A stretch of DNA of 64,000 nucleotides, from assembly GCF_902459565.1 (NCBI RefSeq), contig NZ_CABPSN010000003.1:682001-746000 (forward strand), written 5' to 3'. The stretch comes from Pandoraea aquatica (GTDB taxonomy: Bacteria > Pseudomonadota > Gammaproteobacteria > Burkholderiales > Burkholderiaceae). Every line of letters begins with the position of its first letter. Position 1 is the first letter of the stretch. The translations under genes and the position numbers were made by a program. Below, in pieces: positions 1 through 9,169 of this stretch. The notes under the pieces are model-generated. The model was not told where the DNA came from, searched no databases, and saw only the letters and a list, made by a program, of their open reading frames with translations.

Positions 1-83
1 GATGCGGCCTAACGACGAATTCTTCTTGATGGGGCGTGTGCCTCGCAAGTAGGCGCACTCCCGCACATTCTCTTTTTGCATCC
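1..83 (+). promoter_or_regulatory. Upstream leader of rfbB
   Basis: This 83-base segment before rfbB has no convincing gene end. It contains a short hairpin (arms at 36-43 and 51-58, one G-U pair, 7-base loop). No clear ribosome binding site precedes the ATG at 84, so the operon may start further upstream, outside the window. Confidence 0.3.
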
Positions 84-1190
84 ATGATCTTTGTGACAGG
101 TGGCGCCGGATTCATCGGCGCAAATTTCGTTCTGGACTGGCTCGCGCAACACGACGAACCGGTGCTCACCATCGACAAGCTGACATACGCCGGCAATCTC
201 GCCAGTCTGGCCAGCCTGGAGCGCGACCCGCGCCATCGCTTTGCGCAGGTGGATATTTGCGACCGTGCTGCGCTTGACCGGCTGTACGCGGAACATCGTC
301 CGCGCGCGGTGCTGCACTTCGCTGCGGAGAGCCATGTGGACCGCTCGATCCACGGCCCCGGCGACTTCGTGCAGACGAACATCGTCGGCACCTTCACGAT
401 GCTCGAAGCGGCACGCGCCTATTGGGGTTCGCTCGAAGGCGACGCGCGCGATAACTTCCGCTTCCTGCATGTGTCGACGGATGAGGTCTACGGCTCGCTG
501 AGCCCGACGGATCCGGCTTTCACGGAAACCACACCGTACGCCCCGAACAGCCCGTACTCGGCCTCGAAGGCTGGCTCCGATCATCTGGTGCGCGCCTACT
601 TCCACACGTACGGTCTGCCGGTCCTGACCACCAATTGCTCGAACAACTACGGCCCGTACCAGTTCCCGGAGAAGCTGATTCCATTGGTCATCGCCAATGC
701 GCTCGCAGGCAAGCCGCTGCCGATCTATGGCGATGGCAGCAATGTGCGCGACTGGCTGTACGTCGGCGATCACTGCTCGGCGATTCGCGAAGTGTTGGCG
801 AAAGGCACGACGGGCGAGGTCTACAACGTGGGTGGCTGGAACGAGCAGAACAACCTGTCCGTGGTGAAGCATTTGTGTGCGCTGCTCGACGAACTGTCGC
901 CTCGTGCCGACGGCAAGTCGTACGCGGATCAGATTACGTTCGTCACCGATCGTCCGGGACATGACCGTCGATATGCCATCGATGCCCGTAAGCTTGAGCG
1001 AGAGCTGGGCTGGCGTCCGGCCGAGACGTTCGAGACAGGCATGCGCAAGACCGTGCAGTGGTATCTCGCCAATGGCGAGTGGGTGCGTCAGGTGCAGTCC
1101 GGCGAGTATCAACGCTGGATCGAAACGCACTATCAGGACCGCGAGGGCAGCGGTGGCGGTGCGGCAGACATAGCGGGAGGTGCGGCATGA
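84..1190 (+). CDS. rfbB: dTDP-glucose 4,6-dehydratase
   Basis: Converts dTDP-glucose to dTDP-4-keto-6-deoxyglucose in the cytoplasm, the second step towards dTDP-rhamnose and related deoxysugars for O-antigen or glycan. The 368-residue protein is an extended SDR: the NAD-binding GGAGFIG lies at residues 6-12, the catalytic T-D-E at 132-134 and YSASK with Tyr158 and Lys162. The ATG at 84 is chosen because it puts MIFVTGG at the N terminus as in the family; an in-frame ATG at 36 would add 16 residues unlike anything conserved. The last ~20 residues are Gly/Ala-rich and not part of the fold. The stop overlaps the rfbA start (ATGA), so the two genes are translationally coupled. Confidence 0.95.
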   Translation: MIFVTGGAGFIGANFVLDWLAQHDEPVLTIDKLTYAGNLASLASLERDPRHRFAQVDICDRAALDRLYAEHRPRAVLHFAAESHVDRSIHGPGDFVQTNIVGTFTMLEAARAYWGSLEGDARDNFRFLHVSTDEVYGSLSPTDPAFTETTPYAPNSPYSASKAGSDHLVRAYFHTYGLPVLTTNCSNNYGPYQFPEKLIPLVIANALAGKPLPIYGDGSNVRDWLYVGDHCSAIREVLAKGTTGEVYNVGGWNEQNNLSVVKHLCALLDELSPRADGKSYADQITFVTDRPGHDRRYAIDARKLERELGWRPAETFETGMRKTVQWYLANGEWVRQVQSGEYQRWIETHYQDREGSGGGAADIAGGAA

Positions 1191-2074
1191 CGACAAGACG
1201 CAAGGGCATCATTCTCGCGGGCGGTTCAGGCACCCGCCTGTATCCGGCGACGCTGGCGGTGTCGAAGCAACTTTTGCCGGTCTACGACAAGCCGATGATC
1301 TACTACCCGCTGACCACGCTGATGTTGGCGGGGATTCGCGACGTGTTGGTCATCTCGACGCCGCAAGACACGCCACGTTTCGAGCAATTGCTCGGCGACG
1401 GCAGCCAGTGGGGACTGAATCTCCAGTATGCGGTGCAGCCATCCCCTGACGGTCTCGCGCAAGCCTTCCTGATCGGCGCGGACTTCATCGGTGACGACCC
1501 GTGCGCGCTGGTGCTCGGAGACAACCTGTTTTACGGTCACGATTTTGCCGCGTTGTTGGGGGCGGCGAACCGCCAGTCCGACGGTGCGACCGTATTCGCT
1601 TATCCCGTGAACGATCCGGAGCGTTATGGCGTGGTGACGTTCGACGATTCGGGACGTGCGATCGAATTGATCGAGAAGCCGAAGGAGCCGAAGTCGCGCT
1701 ACGCCGTGACGGGCTTGTATTTTTACGATAACGACGTCGTCGACGTTGCGCGCGCCATCAAGCCATCGGCGCGTGGCGAGCTCGAGATCACGGACGTTAA
1801 CAACGAATACCTGCGGCGCGGCAAGTTGAACGTGCAAATCATGGGACGTGGATACGCGTGGCTCGATACGGGCACGCATGAGTCGATGCTCGAAGCCAGC
1901 ACGTTCATCCAGACCATCGAAAGCCGGCAGGGATTGAAGGTCGCTTGCCCGGAAGAGATCGCTTACCGTCGTGGCTGGATCGACGCCACGGCGATTGAAG
2001 CTTTGGCGCAACCGCTGGCTAAAACAGGCTACGGCCAGTATTTGCTGGCCATGTTGCGCGAACGCGTGTTTTGA
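1187..2074 (+). CDS. rfbA: Glucose-1-phosphate thymidylyltransferase
   Basis: Makes dTDP-glucose from dTTP and glucose-1-phosphate, supplying RfbB. The 295-residue length is normal for RmlA. The nucleotide-binding signature GGSGTRLYP is at residues 12-20, followed by the [12 protein letters not shown] segment and the LGDN motif near residue 110. The ATG at 1187 overlaps the rfbB stop by 4 bases; a longer in-frame extension to 1058 runs inside rfbB and is not credible. It is the second gene of rfbB-rfbA-rfbC. Confidence 0.95.
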   Translation: MTTRRKGIILAGGSGTRLYPATLAVSKQLLPVYDKPMIYYPLTTLMLAGIRDVLVISTPQDTPRFEQLLGDGSQWGLNLQYAVQPSPDGLAQAFLIGADFIGDDPCALVLGDNLFYGHDFAALLGAANRQSDGATVFAYPVNDPERYGVVTFDDSGRAIELIEKPKEPKSRYAVTGLYFYDNDVVDVARAIKPSARGELEITDVNNEYLRRGKLNVQIMGRGYAWLDTGTHESMLEASTFIQTIESRQGLKVACPEEIAYRRGWIDATAIEALAQPLAKTGYGQYLLAMLRERVF

Positions 2075-2087
2075 CGGATTTTTATCG

Positions 2088-2636
2088 ATGCAATTGATCG
2101 CAACTGCCATCCCCGACGTGAAGCGTCTCGAACCCAAAGTGTTCGGCGACTCGCGCGGCTATTTCTTCGAAAGCTTCAACCAGCGTAATTTCAACGACGG
2201 TCTCGGCGAGACGCTCACGTTCGTGCAGGACAACCAGTCGCGCTCGGTGCGCGGCGTGTTGCGCGGCCTGCACTATCAGGTCAAGCAGCCGCAGGGCAAG
2301 CTGGTGCGCGTGCTGCAGGGCGAGATCTATGACGTCGCCGTCGACATTCGCGAAGGATCGCCGACGTTCGGCAAGTGGGTCGCCGAAGTGTTGAGCGCCG
2401 AGAACAAGCGGCAGTTGTGGATTCCGGCGGGCTTCGCCCACGGATTCGTAGTGACGTCGGAGACGGCCGAGGTGCTGTACAAGACCACGGACTACTGGGC
2501 ACCGCAGTTCGAGCGCTGCATCCGCTGGGACGATCCGACGCTGGCGATTCCCTGGCCGCTCGACGGCATCACGCCGGTCGTCTCGGACAAGGACAAGCAG
2601 GGCATGCTGTTCGCCGACTACACTCACGAAGACTGA
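2088..2636 (+). CDS. rfbC: dTDP-4-dehydrorhamnose 3,5-epimerase
   Basis: Epimerises C3 and C5 of dTDP-4-keto-6-deoxyglucose in the dTDP-L-rhamnose route. The 182-residue cupin-type protein shows the family segments FFESFNQ (residues 26-32), RGVLRGLHYQ with catalytic His62, and YDVAVDIR. The ATG at 2088 lies 13 bases after rfbA and gives the usual N terminus. The 3' end overlaps the convergent cation-efflux gene by 13 bases. RfbD, the reductase that normally completes dTDP-rhamnose, is not adjacent. Confidence 0.93.
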   Translation: MQLIATAIPDVKRLEPKVFGDSRGYFFESFNQRNFNDGLGETLTFVQDNQSRSVRGVLRGLHYQVKQPQGKLVRVLQGEIYDVAVDIREGSPTFGKWVAEVLSAENKRQLWIPAGFAHGFVVTSETAEVLYKTTDYWAPQFERCIRWDDPTLAIPWPLDGITPVVSDKDKQGMLFADYTHED

Positions 2637-3841
2637 GTTTCACCCGTCACCCTGAGCACCCGCACGTACCGCAATCCCAGCGGGGCAAAGCGGGCGATCA
2701 GGGCGTCGGCGACGGTCTGCGACGGTCCTTCGATGCCGCCGTCGCCCGCCACCAAACTGTTCGAACCATTCGATCCGTTCAGCCCTTCGACGATCACGTC
2801 GGCTTCCAGTCCGTTGTTCAGATAGTGCAGCTTGACGTCGTGCAGGGCCAGCGCATTGGCCCGGCACAGCAGTTCGGCCGCACCGACCACCACAGCGCGT
2901 GCCGGCCACTGTTGCAGCGCGGTGCCCTTGGTATCGCTTTCCGGATCGACGTGCACCAGCACGTCGAGGATCTGCGGCTCGTTCATGACCGCAGCGCGGG
3001 CCTGTTCGGCCAGGTAGTGCCCCTCCGAGACCGACAGGCGTGCGTCCACGAGAATGTGGACGTCGACGACGATCTCGTCACCCATGCGGCGCGTACGCAG
3101 CATGTCGATGCCACGCACACCCGGTGTGTCGAGCAGACGCTGGCGAATCGTGACGGTCGTGTCGTCGTCCACGCCGCGATCGATCAGGTCCTGCAAGGCG
3201 TTCCAGCCGAATTTCCACCCGGTGCGTCCGATCATCAGTCCCACGAGCGCTGCCGCGAGCGGATCGAGAATGCGGTAGCCGGCGAGGTTGCCGAGAATCC
3301 CGCATGCCACCACGAGCGACGACAGGGCGTCCGAGCGCGCGTGCCAGGCATTGGCGACGAGCATCGCCGAGCGCACCCGTTGCGCGGCGCGCAGCATGTA
3401 TCGGAAAAGCCCTTCCTTGCTGACGAGCACGATCACCGACACGACCAGTGCGAGGGTGTGCACCTCGGGAATGTCCTCGGGGTGCAGCAGACGCTCCACG
3501 CCGCGCCACAGCATGCCCGCGCCCACCACGAGCAGGATCACGCCAAGGAACAGCGACGCGGCGTTCTCGTAGCGGCTGTGGCCGTAGGGGTGATCGGCGT
3601 CCGGTGCCCGCGCGCTGCCGCGTGCGGCGGCAAGTACCACGAAGTCGGAGACGATATCGGAGAAGGAGTGGATGCCGTCGGCGATCAGCGCCTGTGAGCG
3701 TGCGAAGATCCCGACGACGATCTGGGCGGTCGTCAGCACGACATTGACCCAGATGCTGACCCAGGTCGAATGGCGTGCGACGGTATGTTTGTCGAGCGCC
3801 TCGCTCGATGCCGCGAGGTTGTCGTAGTTCGAGTAGGGCAT
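2624..3841 (-). CDS. Cation diffusion facilitator (CDF) family metal transporter
   Basis: Inner-membrane proton/divalent-cation antiporter, probably exporting Zn, Co, Fe or Mn. The metal-site pattern is H58-xxx-D62 in the second membrane helix and H167-xxx-D171 in the fifth, with the conserved DHPYGHSRYE loop at 83-92. At 405 residues it is longer than the roughly 300 of minimal CDF proteins. The extra length is a C-terminal cytoplasmic region beyond the usual dimerisation domain, including a Ser/Asn-rich stretch. It is convergent with rfbC, with a 13-base overlap of the ends. Substrate cannot be decided from the sequence. Confidence 0.88.
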   Translation of the reverse strand: MPYSNYDNLAASSEALDKHTVARHSTWVSIWVNVVLTTAQIVVGIFARSQALIADGIHSFSDIVSDFVVLAAARGSARAPDADHPYGHSRYENAASLFLGVILLVVGAGMLWRGVERLLHPEDIPEVHTLALVVSVIVLVSKEGLFRYMLRAAQRVRSAMLVANAWHARSDALSSLVVACGILGNLAGYRILDPLAAALVGLMIGRTGWKFGWNALQDLIDRGVDDDTTVTIRQRLLDTPGVRGIDMLRTRRMGDEIVVDVHILVDARLSVSEGHYLAEQARAAVMNEPQILDVLVHVDPESDTKGTALQQWPARAVVVGAAELLCRANALALHDVKLHYLNNGLEADVIVEGLNGSNGSNSLVAGDGGIEGPSQTVADALIARFAPLGLRYVRVLRVTGETQSS

Positions 3842-3923
3842 GGCCGGGGCGTGCTTCTGTGCACGACGAAATCGGATCGATTGCGTATTGTATTGCGGAT
3901 GCCCCGGCTTTTTGCAATGGCGA

Positions 3924-5255
3924 TCAGTGCTCGAAGAACTTCATGACCGGCACCGTCATCAGCACCAGCCCGTACACGAGCACCACGATGGCGGCCGGCG
4001 AGCGCAGGTGTCGCAATGCACCGACGCGATACACCAGATAGGCAGGCAACAGGCAGGTCACGAACGCGTAGACGGGCACCGTCACCTGAATCAGGACCAT
4101 TGCTGACAAGCCGAACTTGACCCAACTCACCAGAATGCCGATGGCGACAGCGCCGATAAAGTACGGCAGTCGTCGGTTAAAGACGTCGCTTCTCGCCATG
4201 AAGCGGTCGACGAGGTTGAGCACAATGCCCCGAACCGCATCCTGAAAGCCGAGAAACACGCCGAAGAACGCGGTGAAGATCGCCGCCACGTCCAATACCG
4301 TCGACATCACCTGGACCGCGCTGCCGGGAATCACTTTCGCGGCCAATGCGAGACCGGAGATGTTATTGGCCAGCGCATAAACGGCGTCGTTGTGATTGAT
4401 CGACAGCAGGAAGGAGAAGCAGAAGAACAGCACCGAGACGATCAGAATGGCATATGCATATCGCATCGCACGCAATGCCCGGTACGTGGCGATTTGCGGA
4501 TCGCTTTCGACTTTGCGAAACGCGACGTTCATCGGATTCAGAATCTGCACAAAGTAGATCGAAAACATCGAGAACGGCAGCGTCAGCACAATATCGCGCA
4601 GCATGGAAAACGATCCGGTCCACACGAGTTCGAGATTGCTCAAATGCCAGTACGGCATCATCGCGAATCCGAGAAACACCACGATGGCCAGCTTCGTTGC
4701 GATGAGTGGGCCGGAAATCTTGAATAACAAGCGTTCACCGCTCGACGCGATCAGCACGAGCACGGTAATGACGGCAGCGAGAAACCAGACTTCCCCTTGC
4801 AGGGAATGTTGGGTGACGCCATACGTCTCCAGATAAGACGCGGCATCGCTGGTAATGGCCGACGAGTATCCGAACATCGCCTTGAGCAGCATCACGAAGT
4901 ACACGACACCAAGCACCATGCCCCAGTTCTTGCCGAGGTATTGCGTAATCACCTGCGCGTAATCGTCGCAATTTTTTGTGGCGGAAAGCGACTGAATATA
5001 GAGCTTCGAGATCAGATAGACGATCGGATAAGCAATCGCGAGCGAGATGATCGAAACTAGCGCGCCTTTGACGCCCATCTGCACCGGCAGGAAAACGACG
5101 CCGGATCCGATCGCCATGCCGATACACAGCACCACCCAGCCGAAGTCGTACATCGTGAACGGGGGCGCGGCGGCTTTTGTCATGCTCGCGCCGCTAGCCC
5201 CACCGGCACCACTGGCACCATTTGCGCCGTAAAGCGCACTTGACACTTCTTCCAT
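3924..5255 (-). CDS. HAAAP-family (serine/threonine-type) amino-acid permease
   Basis: Predicted inner-membrane amino-acid:cation symporter of the hydroxy/aromatic amino acid permease family (SdaC, TdcC, YhaO and YhjV relatives). The 443-residue protein has about 11 hydrophobic helices, with the glycine-rich first-helix segment GMAIGSGVVFLP. The ATG at 5255 has a good ribosome site (AGGAGAC, 4-bp gap); an in-frame ATG at 5183 would remove a Gly/Ala/Ser-rich 24-residue N terminus. It is divergent from the C-S lyase gene at 5611 across a 355-base regulatory gap, so a link to sulfur or hydroxy amino-acid use is plausible but unproven. Confidence 0.85.
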   Translation of the reverse strand: MEEVSSALYGANGASGAGGASGASMTKAAAPPFTMYDFGWVVLCIGMAIGSGVVFLPVQMGVKGALVSIISLAIAYPIVYLISKLYIQSLSATKNCDDYAQVITQYLGKNWGMVLGVVYFVMLLKAMFGYSSAITSDAASYLETYGVTQHSLQGEVWFLAAVITVLVLIASSGERLLFKISGPLIATKLAIVVFLGFAMMPYWHLSNLELVWTGSFSMLRDIVLTLPFSMFSIYFVQILNPMNVAFRKVESDPQIATYRALRAMRYAYAILIVSVLFFCFSFLLSINHNDAVYALANNISGLALAAKVIPGSAVQVMSTVLDVAAIFTAFFGVFLGFQDAVRGIVLNLVDRFMARSDVFNRRLPYFIGAVAIGILVSWVKFGLSAMVLIQVTVPVYAFVTCLLPAYLVYRVGALRHLRSPAAIVVLVYGLVLMTVPVMKFFEH

Positions 5256-5610
5256 TGTCGTCTCCTGATGATTGTTCGGTCGTTCGCCCCGTCGCTCGAT
5301 TAGCCTTTATCGGCTATCGGCGTTGAATGGTTTTTTTCGGGATAAGCGAGACCGGTTCGGTACAACGACGTGAATTCTATTGACGGGCCGACAGGGAAAG
5401 AAGCGCAAGATTTGACTAAGACCTGTGAACTTTGGTCACAAGTTGTCAGCGCCGGCTATCGCAACGTGAATCGCGGCGTGACCGGGTAAATCGCTTGGGC
5501 GTTTCAATCCATTTGTGACCGGATGGCAAAAGTGCCTGTAGTTATGCTCGCTTCTTTTCAGGCTGCCTCACATTCAGAATCTCAACGTGAATTCCCAATG
5601 AGAGCGCGTA
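5256..5610. promoter_or_regulatory. Divergent intergenic region, permease / C-S lyase
   Basis: This 355-base gene-free region must hold both divergent promoters. It contains an inverted repeat TGTGA-N7-TCACA at 5424-5440. A related TTTGTGACC occurs near 5514, inside a second imperfect palindrome (ATCC...GGAT). These could be operator sites for a regulator of one or both genes. No RNA gene or small ORF is convincing. Confidence 0.35.
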
Positions 5611-6810
5611 ATGACTGATTCGAACGATTCGAACGATTTCGATTTTCTCCCCGACAGACGCCATTCCAACTCGATGAAATGGGGCGCGGAGCGCCGGCTC
5701 ACGCCCGAACAGGCGGCGGCAGATCCGTTGCCCATGTGGGTCGCCGACATGGACTTTCGTGTCGCTGAGCCGATTCGCCGCGCGTTGCATGAGGCTGTCG
5801 ATTTCGGCGTCTTCGGTTACGGCAGCATCCCCACGTCGTTTCTGGAAGCCGTCGCGTCATGGCAAAAGCGGCGCTTTGGCTGGGATATCTCGCACGAGTG
5901 GGTGCTGCAAACGCCGGGCGTCGTCTCGGCCATCAATATGGCGATTCACGCCTTCACGAATCCCGGCGATTTCGTGCTGATCCAGACACCGGTCTACGTC
6001 CATTTCCATTACGACGTGCAAATCAATGGTCGACGTCTCGCACAAGCGCCGCTCCATTACGATGGCGAGCGTTACCGGTTCGATGCGAATGCGTTCGAAG
6101 CCGCGATCCAACCCGGCACCAAACTGTTCATCCTGTGCAATCCGCATAATCCGACCGGCAATGTCTGGTCGCGCGACGAGCTGATCACGATGGGCGAGAT
6201 CTGTGCGCGCCACGGCATTCTTGTGCTCTCGGACGAAGTGCATCAGGACATCATCCTCGACGAAACGAAGCAGCATGTGGCTTTCGGCACGCTGGGCCCC
6301 GCGCTCGCCAACAATTGCATCGTGGCGACCGCGCCGAGCAAGACCTTCAACATCGCCGGGCTGCAATGCTCGAACATGATCATTCCGAACAAGCGAATTC
6401 GCGAGCAATTCCGTCGGCAATGTGAGCGCAGCGGCATCAATCTCGTGAACCAGATGGGCGTGGTGGCGTGCGAAGCGGCGTACCGTCACGGCGAGCCGTG
6501 GCTCGAATCGCTGGTCGGCTATCTGCGCGAGAATCAGCGCCTGTTCGCGCAATCGATCAATGCGATGGACGTCGGTCTCAAGGTGTTTCCCGCCGAGTCG
6601 ACTTATCTGGCGTGGATGGATTGCCGCGCGTTGCGCATGAGCGATGCCGAGTTGCAGGACGTCCTGCTGCGCAAAGCGCGCGTATGGTTCGACGTCGGGC
6701 CGAAGTTCGGGCAAGGCGGGCAGGGCTTCATGCGCGTCAATCTCGGGTGTCCGCGCAGTCTCGTGAACGAGGCCATCGCGCGTATCGGCGACGCCTTTCG
6801 GAGGAACTGA
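5611..6810 (+). CDS. PLP-dependent C-S lyase / aminotransferase (MalY/PatB family)
   Basis: Fold type I PLP enzyme of the MalY/PatB group, whose characterised members cleave cystathionine or cysteine conjugates to a thiol, pyruvate and ammonia. The protein has 399 residues. The N-terminal PMWVADMDF segment (41-49) is diagnostic of the group; CNPHNPTGNVW (176-186) and SDEVHQD (207-213) follow, and the Schiff-base lysine is Lys244 in APSKTFNIAG. Its stop overlaps the start of the downstream MFS gene (TGATG), so enzyme and transporter form an operon. The true substrate is unknown; exporting the product or importing the substrate through the partner transporter is an inference. Confidence 0.88.
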   Translation: MTDSNDSNDFDFLPDRRHSNSMKWGAERRLTPEQAAADPLPMWVADMDFRVAEPIRRALHEAVDFGVFGYGSIPTSFLEAVASWQKRRFGWDISHEWVLQTPGVVSAINMAIHAFTNPGDFVLIQTPVYVHFHYDVQINGRRLAQAPLHYDGERYRFDANAFEAAIQPGTKLFILCNPHNPTGNVWSRDELITMGEICARHGILVLSDEVHQDIILDETKQHVAFGTLGPALANNCIVATAPSKTFNIAGLQCSNMIIPNKRIREQFRRQCERSGINLVNQMGVVACEAAYRHGEPWLESLVGYLRENQRLFAQSINAMDVGLKVFPAESTYLAWMDCRALRMSDAELQDVLLRKARVWFDVGPKFGQGGQGFMRVNLGCPRSLVNEAIARIGDAFRRN

Positions 6811-8006
6811 TGGCCTTCGTTTCTCTGAACTCGAACGTGCTGCGCCTGAGCGCGGCGCAGGCGCTGGCCGGTGCGAACGCGGCAGTGGTGTATGCGACGG
6901 CCGCCGTGATCGGGCACGGGCTGTCGCCTGATCCGGCGTTGTCGACGCTGCCGGTCACGATCTTCGTACTCGGGATGGCGCTGTCGACCATCCCTGTCGG
7001 GAAGCTGGTGCAACGCGTCGGACGCCGAGCGTCGTTCCTGCTGGGCAACGCGCTCGGCATCGTTGACGGGCTGCTGGCGGGCATCGCTATTTTGACGAAA
7101 TCGTTTCCGCTGTTCTGCTTCGCGATGGTGTTCGGCGGCGCTTACGCCGCCATCGTACTGACCTTCCGGTTCGCCGCCGCCGAGTGCGTGGGGCCGGACG
7201 AGCGGGCCAAGGCGCTCTCGACGGTGATGGCCGGGGGTGTGTTCGCCGGCGTCGTGGGGCCGCAACTGGTGACATTCAGCATGGACCTCATTCCCGGGAG
7301 CCTGTTCGCCGCGACCTACTTCGGTTCGGCCGTCGCGGCGTTGTTGTCGGCATGCGTGCTGGCAGGCATCAGGTTCGATGCGCCGCCGTCGATGGTGTGG
7401 GCGGACGGCAGAAGTACCTCGGCATTGATGCGTCAACCGCGTCTGATCACGGCCATCGTTTGCGGCGCGGTCGTGTACATGCTGATGAACTTCCTCATGA
7501 CGTCCGCGCCGCTGGCGATGGAAATTTGCGGCATTCCGCAGTCGACGGCGAACCTTGGGATTCAGTGGCACATCGTCGCCATGTACGGCCCCAGCTTCGT
7601 GACGGGCAGCCTGATCAGCCGCTTCGGCGCAAACCGTGTGGTGTTGGCAGGGTTGCTGCTGATGTTCGCGTCCGCGCTGGTGGGGCTCGCCGGGAACTCA
7701 TCGCATCACTTCGTGATTCTTCTGATCCTGCTGGGCGTCGGTTGGAATTTCGGCTTTCTCGGGGCGTCGTCGCTCGTGCTGGAGTGTCATACGCCGCAGG
7801 AGAAGAGCCGGGTGCAGTCGCTCAACGACTTCTTCGTGTTCGGCACGATGCTGATCGGCTCGTTTCTCTCGGGCGGTTTGCTCAGCACGTTCGGATGGGA
7901 AACGGTCTGCAAGTTTGCGCTGATCCCGCTGACGATTGCCACCGTGTGCATTTCGCTGATCTCGATGCGTCGCGATCGTGGGTTGCCCGCTCAGTCGGCG
8001 AGATAG
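6810..8006 (+). CDS. Major facilitator superfamily transporter
   Basis: Twelve-helix MFS permease of 398 residues in the inner membrane. The loop motif between helices 2 and 3 reads GKLVQRVGRRASFLLGN, the usual GxxxDxxGRR-type signature. The ATG at 6810 shares a base with the upstream stop and has GGAGG 5 bases ahead, which decides this start over the long upstream extension. It is co-transcribed with the C-S lyase, and its 3' end overlaps the convergent LysR gene by 16 bases. Sequence alone does not tell import from export. Confidence 0.85.
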   Translation: MAFVSLNSNVLRLSAAQALAGANAAVVYATAAVIGHGLSPDPALSTLPVTIFVLGMALSTIPVGKLVQRVGRRASFLLGNALGIVDGLLAGIAILTKSFPLFCFAMVFGGAYAAIVLTFRFAAAECVGPDERAKALSTVMAGGVFAGVVGPQLVTFSMDLIPGSLFAATYFGSAVAALLSACVLAGIRFDAPPSMVWADGRSTSALMRQPRLITAIVCGAVVYMLMNFLMTSAPLAMEICGIPQSTANLGIQWHIVAMYGPSFVTGSLISRFGANRVVLAGLLLMFASALVGLAGNSSHHFVILLILLGVGWNFGFLGASSLVLECHTPQEKSRVQSLNDFFVFGTMLIGSFLSGGLLSTFGWETVCKFALIPLTIATVCISLISMRRDRGLPAQSAR

Positions 8007-8926
8007 TCGGACAGCTCCCGGTCCCACGGGGGCACATCGCCATAGTCCTCGACCATGAAGTCGATGAAGCTGCGAATCAGCGGCTTCGAGTACTTGGAGC
8101 GGTAGTACATGGCATAGAGGGTGTGGACGATGGCGCATTTGTATTCGGGCAGCACGAGTTGCAGGCTGCCGTCGAGAATGTCCTTCGACACCACATACGT
8201 CGGCAGGCAGGCGATGCCCTGCCCGTCGACGGCAGCTTCGCGCAGGGCCATGCTCGAATTGGACGTCAGCTTGCCCTGCACCGGGATGTAATGCGTTTCG
8301 TCGCCCCGGCGGAAGGTCCACGACTTGTCGAGCGTCATCGTCGGGTACACGAGGCAGGCGTGCTGATGGATGTCGTCGGGTTTGACGATAGCCTCGTGGT
8401 CTTGCAAGTACGCGGGCGACGCGCAGTAGACCCAGTGAATCGGCGCAAGCCGCCGGGCCGCCAGTCCCCAATCGGTACCTGCCGTGATGCGCAATGCGAT
8501 GTCGTAGGCTTCCTCAGCGAGGTCGACGCAGCGGTCTTCGAGGGCGATGCTGGCGCGCACGCTCGGGTATTGCGCGAAGTAGCGTCCCAGCACCGACGGC
8601 AGTTGGCGGGAGCCGAACGCGAGCGAGCTGGTGATCTTGAGCAGGCCGTCGGGGCGACCGAACTGTTGCGCCGCGTCGAGCGTGGTGTCGATGTCCGCGA
8701 TGATGGCGTTGGCGCGCTCCAGAATGATCTTGCCGCTGTCGGTCAGCGTGAGGCTGCGTGTCGTGCGCTTGACCAGCAGCACCCCGAGACGCTCTTCCAG
8801 TTGCGCGAGACTCTTGCTCACGGCCGACGGCGTGATGTTCAGCTCGCGGGCCGCCGCCGAAAGGCTGCCGAGTTCGGCGATGCGCGCGAACACGGTGATC
8901 TGGGTAAGGGAAGCAAAGTTTTTCAT
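7991..8926 (-). CDS. LysR-family transcriptional regulator
   Basis: A 311-residue LTTR. The N-terminal winged helix-turn-helix (residues 10-65) contains GSLSAAARELNITPSAVSKSLAQLEERLG, followed by a periplasmic-binding-like effector domain. It resembles the CrgA/AphB-like group found beside oxidoreductases and efflux genes. It converges on the MFS gene rather than diverging from it, so the target is not obvious; its own promoter region (8927-9169) may be the site of autoregulation. Confidence 0.88.
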   Translation of the reverse strand: MKNFASLTQITVFARIAELGSLSAAARELNITPSAVSKSLAQLEERLGVLLVKRTTRSLTLTDSGKIILERANAIIADIDTTLDAAQQFGRPDGLLKITSSLAFGSRQLPSVLGRYFAQYPSVRASIALEDRCVDLAEEAYDIALRITAGTDWGLAARRLAPIHWVYCASPAYLQDHEAIVKPDDIHQHACLVYPTMTLDKSWTFRRGDETHYIPVQGKLTSNSSMALREAAVDGQGIACLPTYVVSKDILDGSLQLVLPEYKCAIVHTLYAMYYRSKYSKPLIRSFIDFMVEDYGDVPPWDRELSDYLAD

Positions 8927-9086
8927 ATCGCTGTGCCAGCCTCGCTAGGGCGTTGTTCGTGACGATTGCCGATAAGCGATTCTGACACCCGGAGGAATTC
9001 CGGGGCGTGCAATTTGCGACCGGCACCTTTGCCAAAGACTCACAAGTGAGCGTGGCGAGGTGCGTGCAAGCTTGGGAAAGGACGGC

Positions 9087-9118
9087 GGGGAAGGGGAGGG
9101 AGGGGGCGGAGGGGCGGG
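9087..9118 (+). repeat. Six consecutive G-runs (potential G-quadruplex)
   Basis: Six runs of three to five G separated by one to four bases lie at 9087-9118, between the rng stop and the LysR start. Directly after them is a hairpin with arms GGCCCTGC (9117-9124) and GCAGGGCC (9146-9153), which may end the rng transcript although it has no U-tract. The quadruplex-forming strand is the plus strand; the rng transcript would be C-rich here. Confidence 0.4.
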
Positions 9119-9169
9119 CCCTGCCGCCCGAGTGCTACGAGCGATGCAGGGCCGGGGACTGATGCGGCT

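Noticed and set aside
9-1196. Minus-strand open frame of 395 codons opposite rfbB
   Set aside because: It is a shadow frame created by high GC3; rfbB on the plus strand has all family motifs.
2375-3697. Plus-strand open frame of 440 codons
   Set aside because: It lies across rfbC and antisense to the CDF transporter, with no recognisable motif and skewed composition.
5424-5440. CRP-like site TGTGA-N7-TCACA
   Set aside because: The spacer is seven rather than six bases and it stands alone; kept only as a possible operator, not called as a CRP site.
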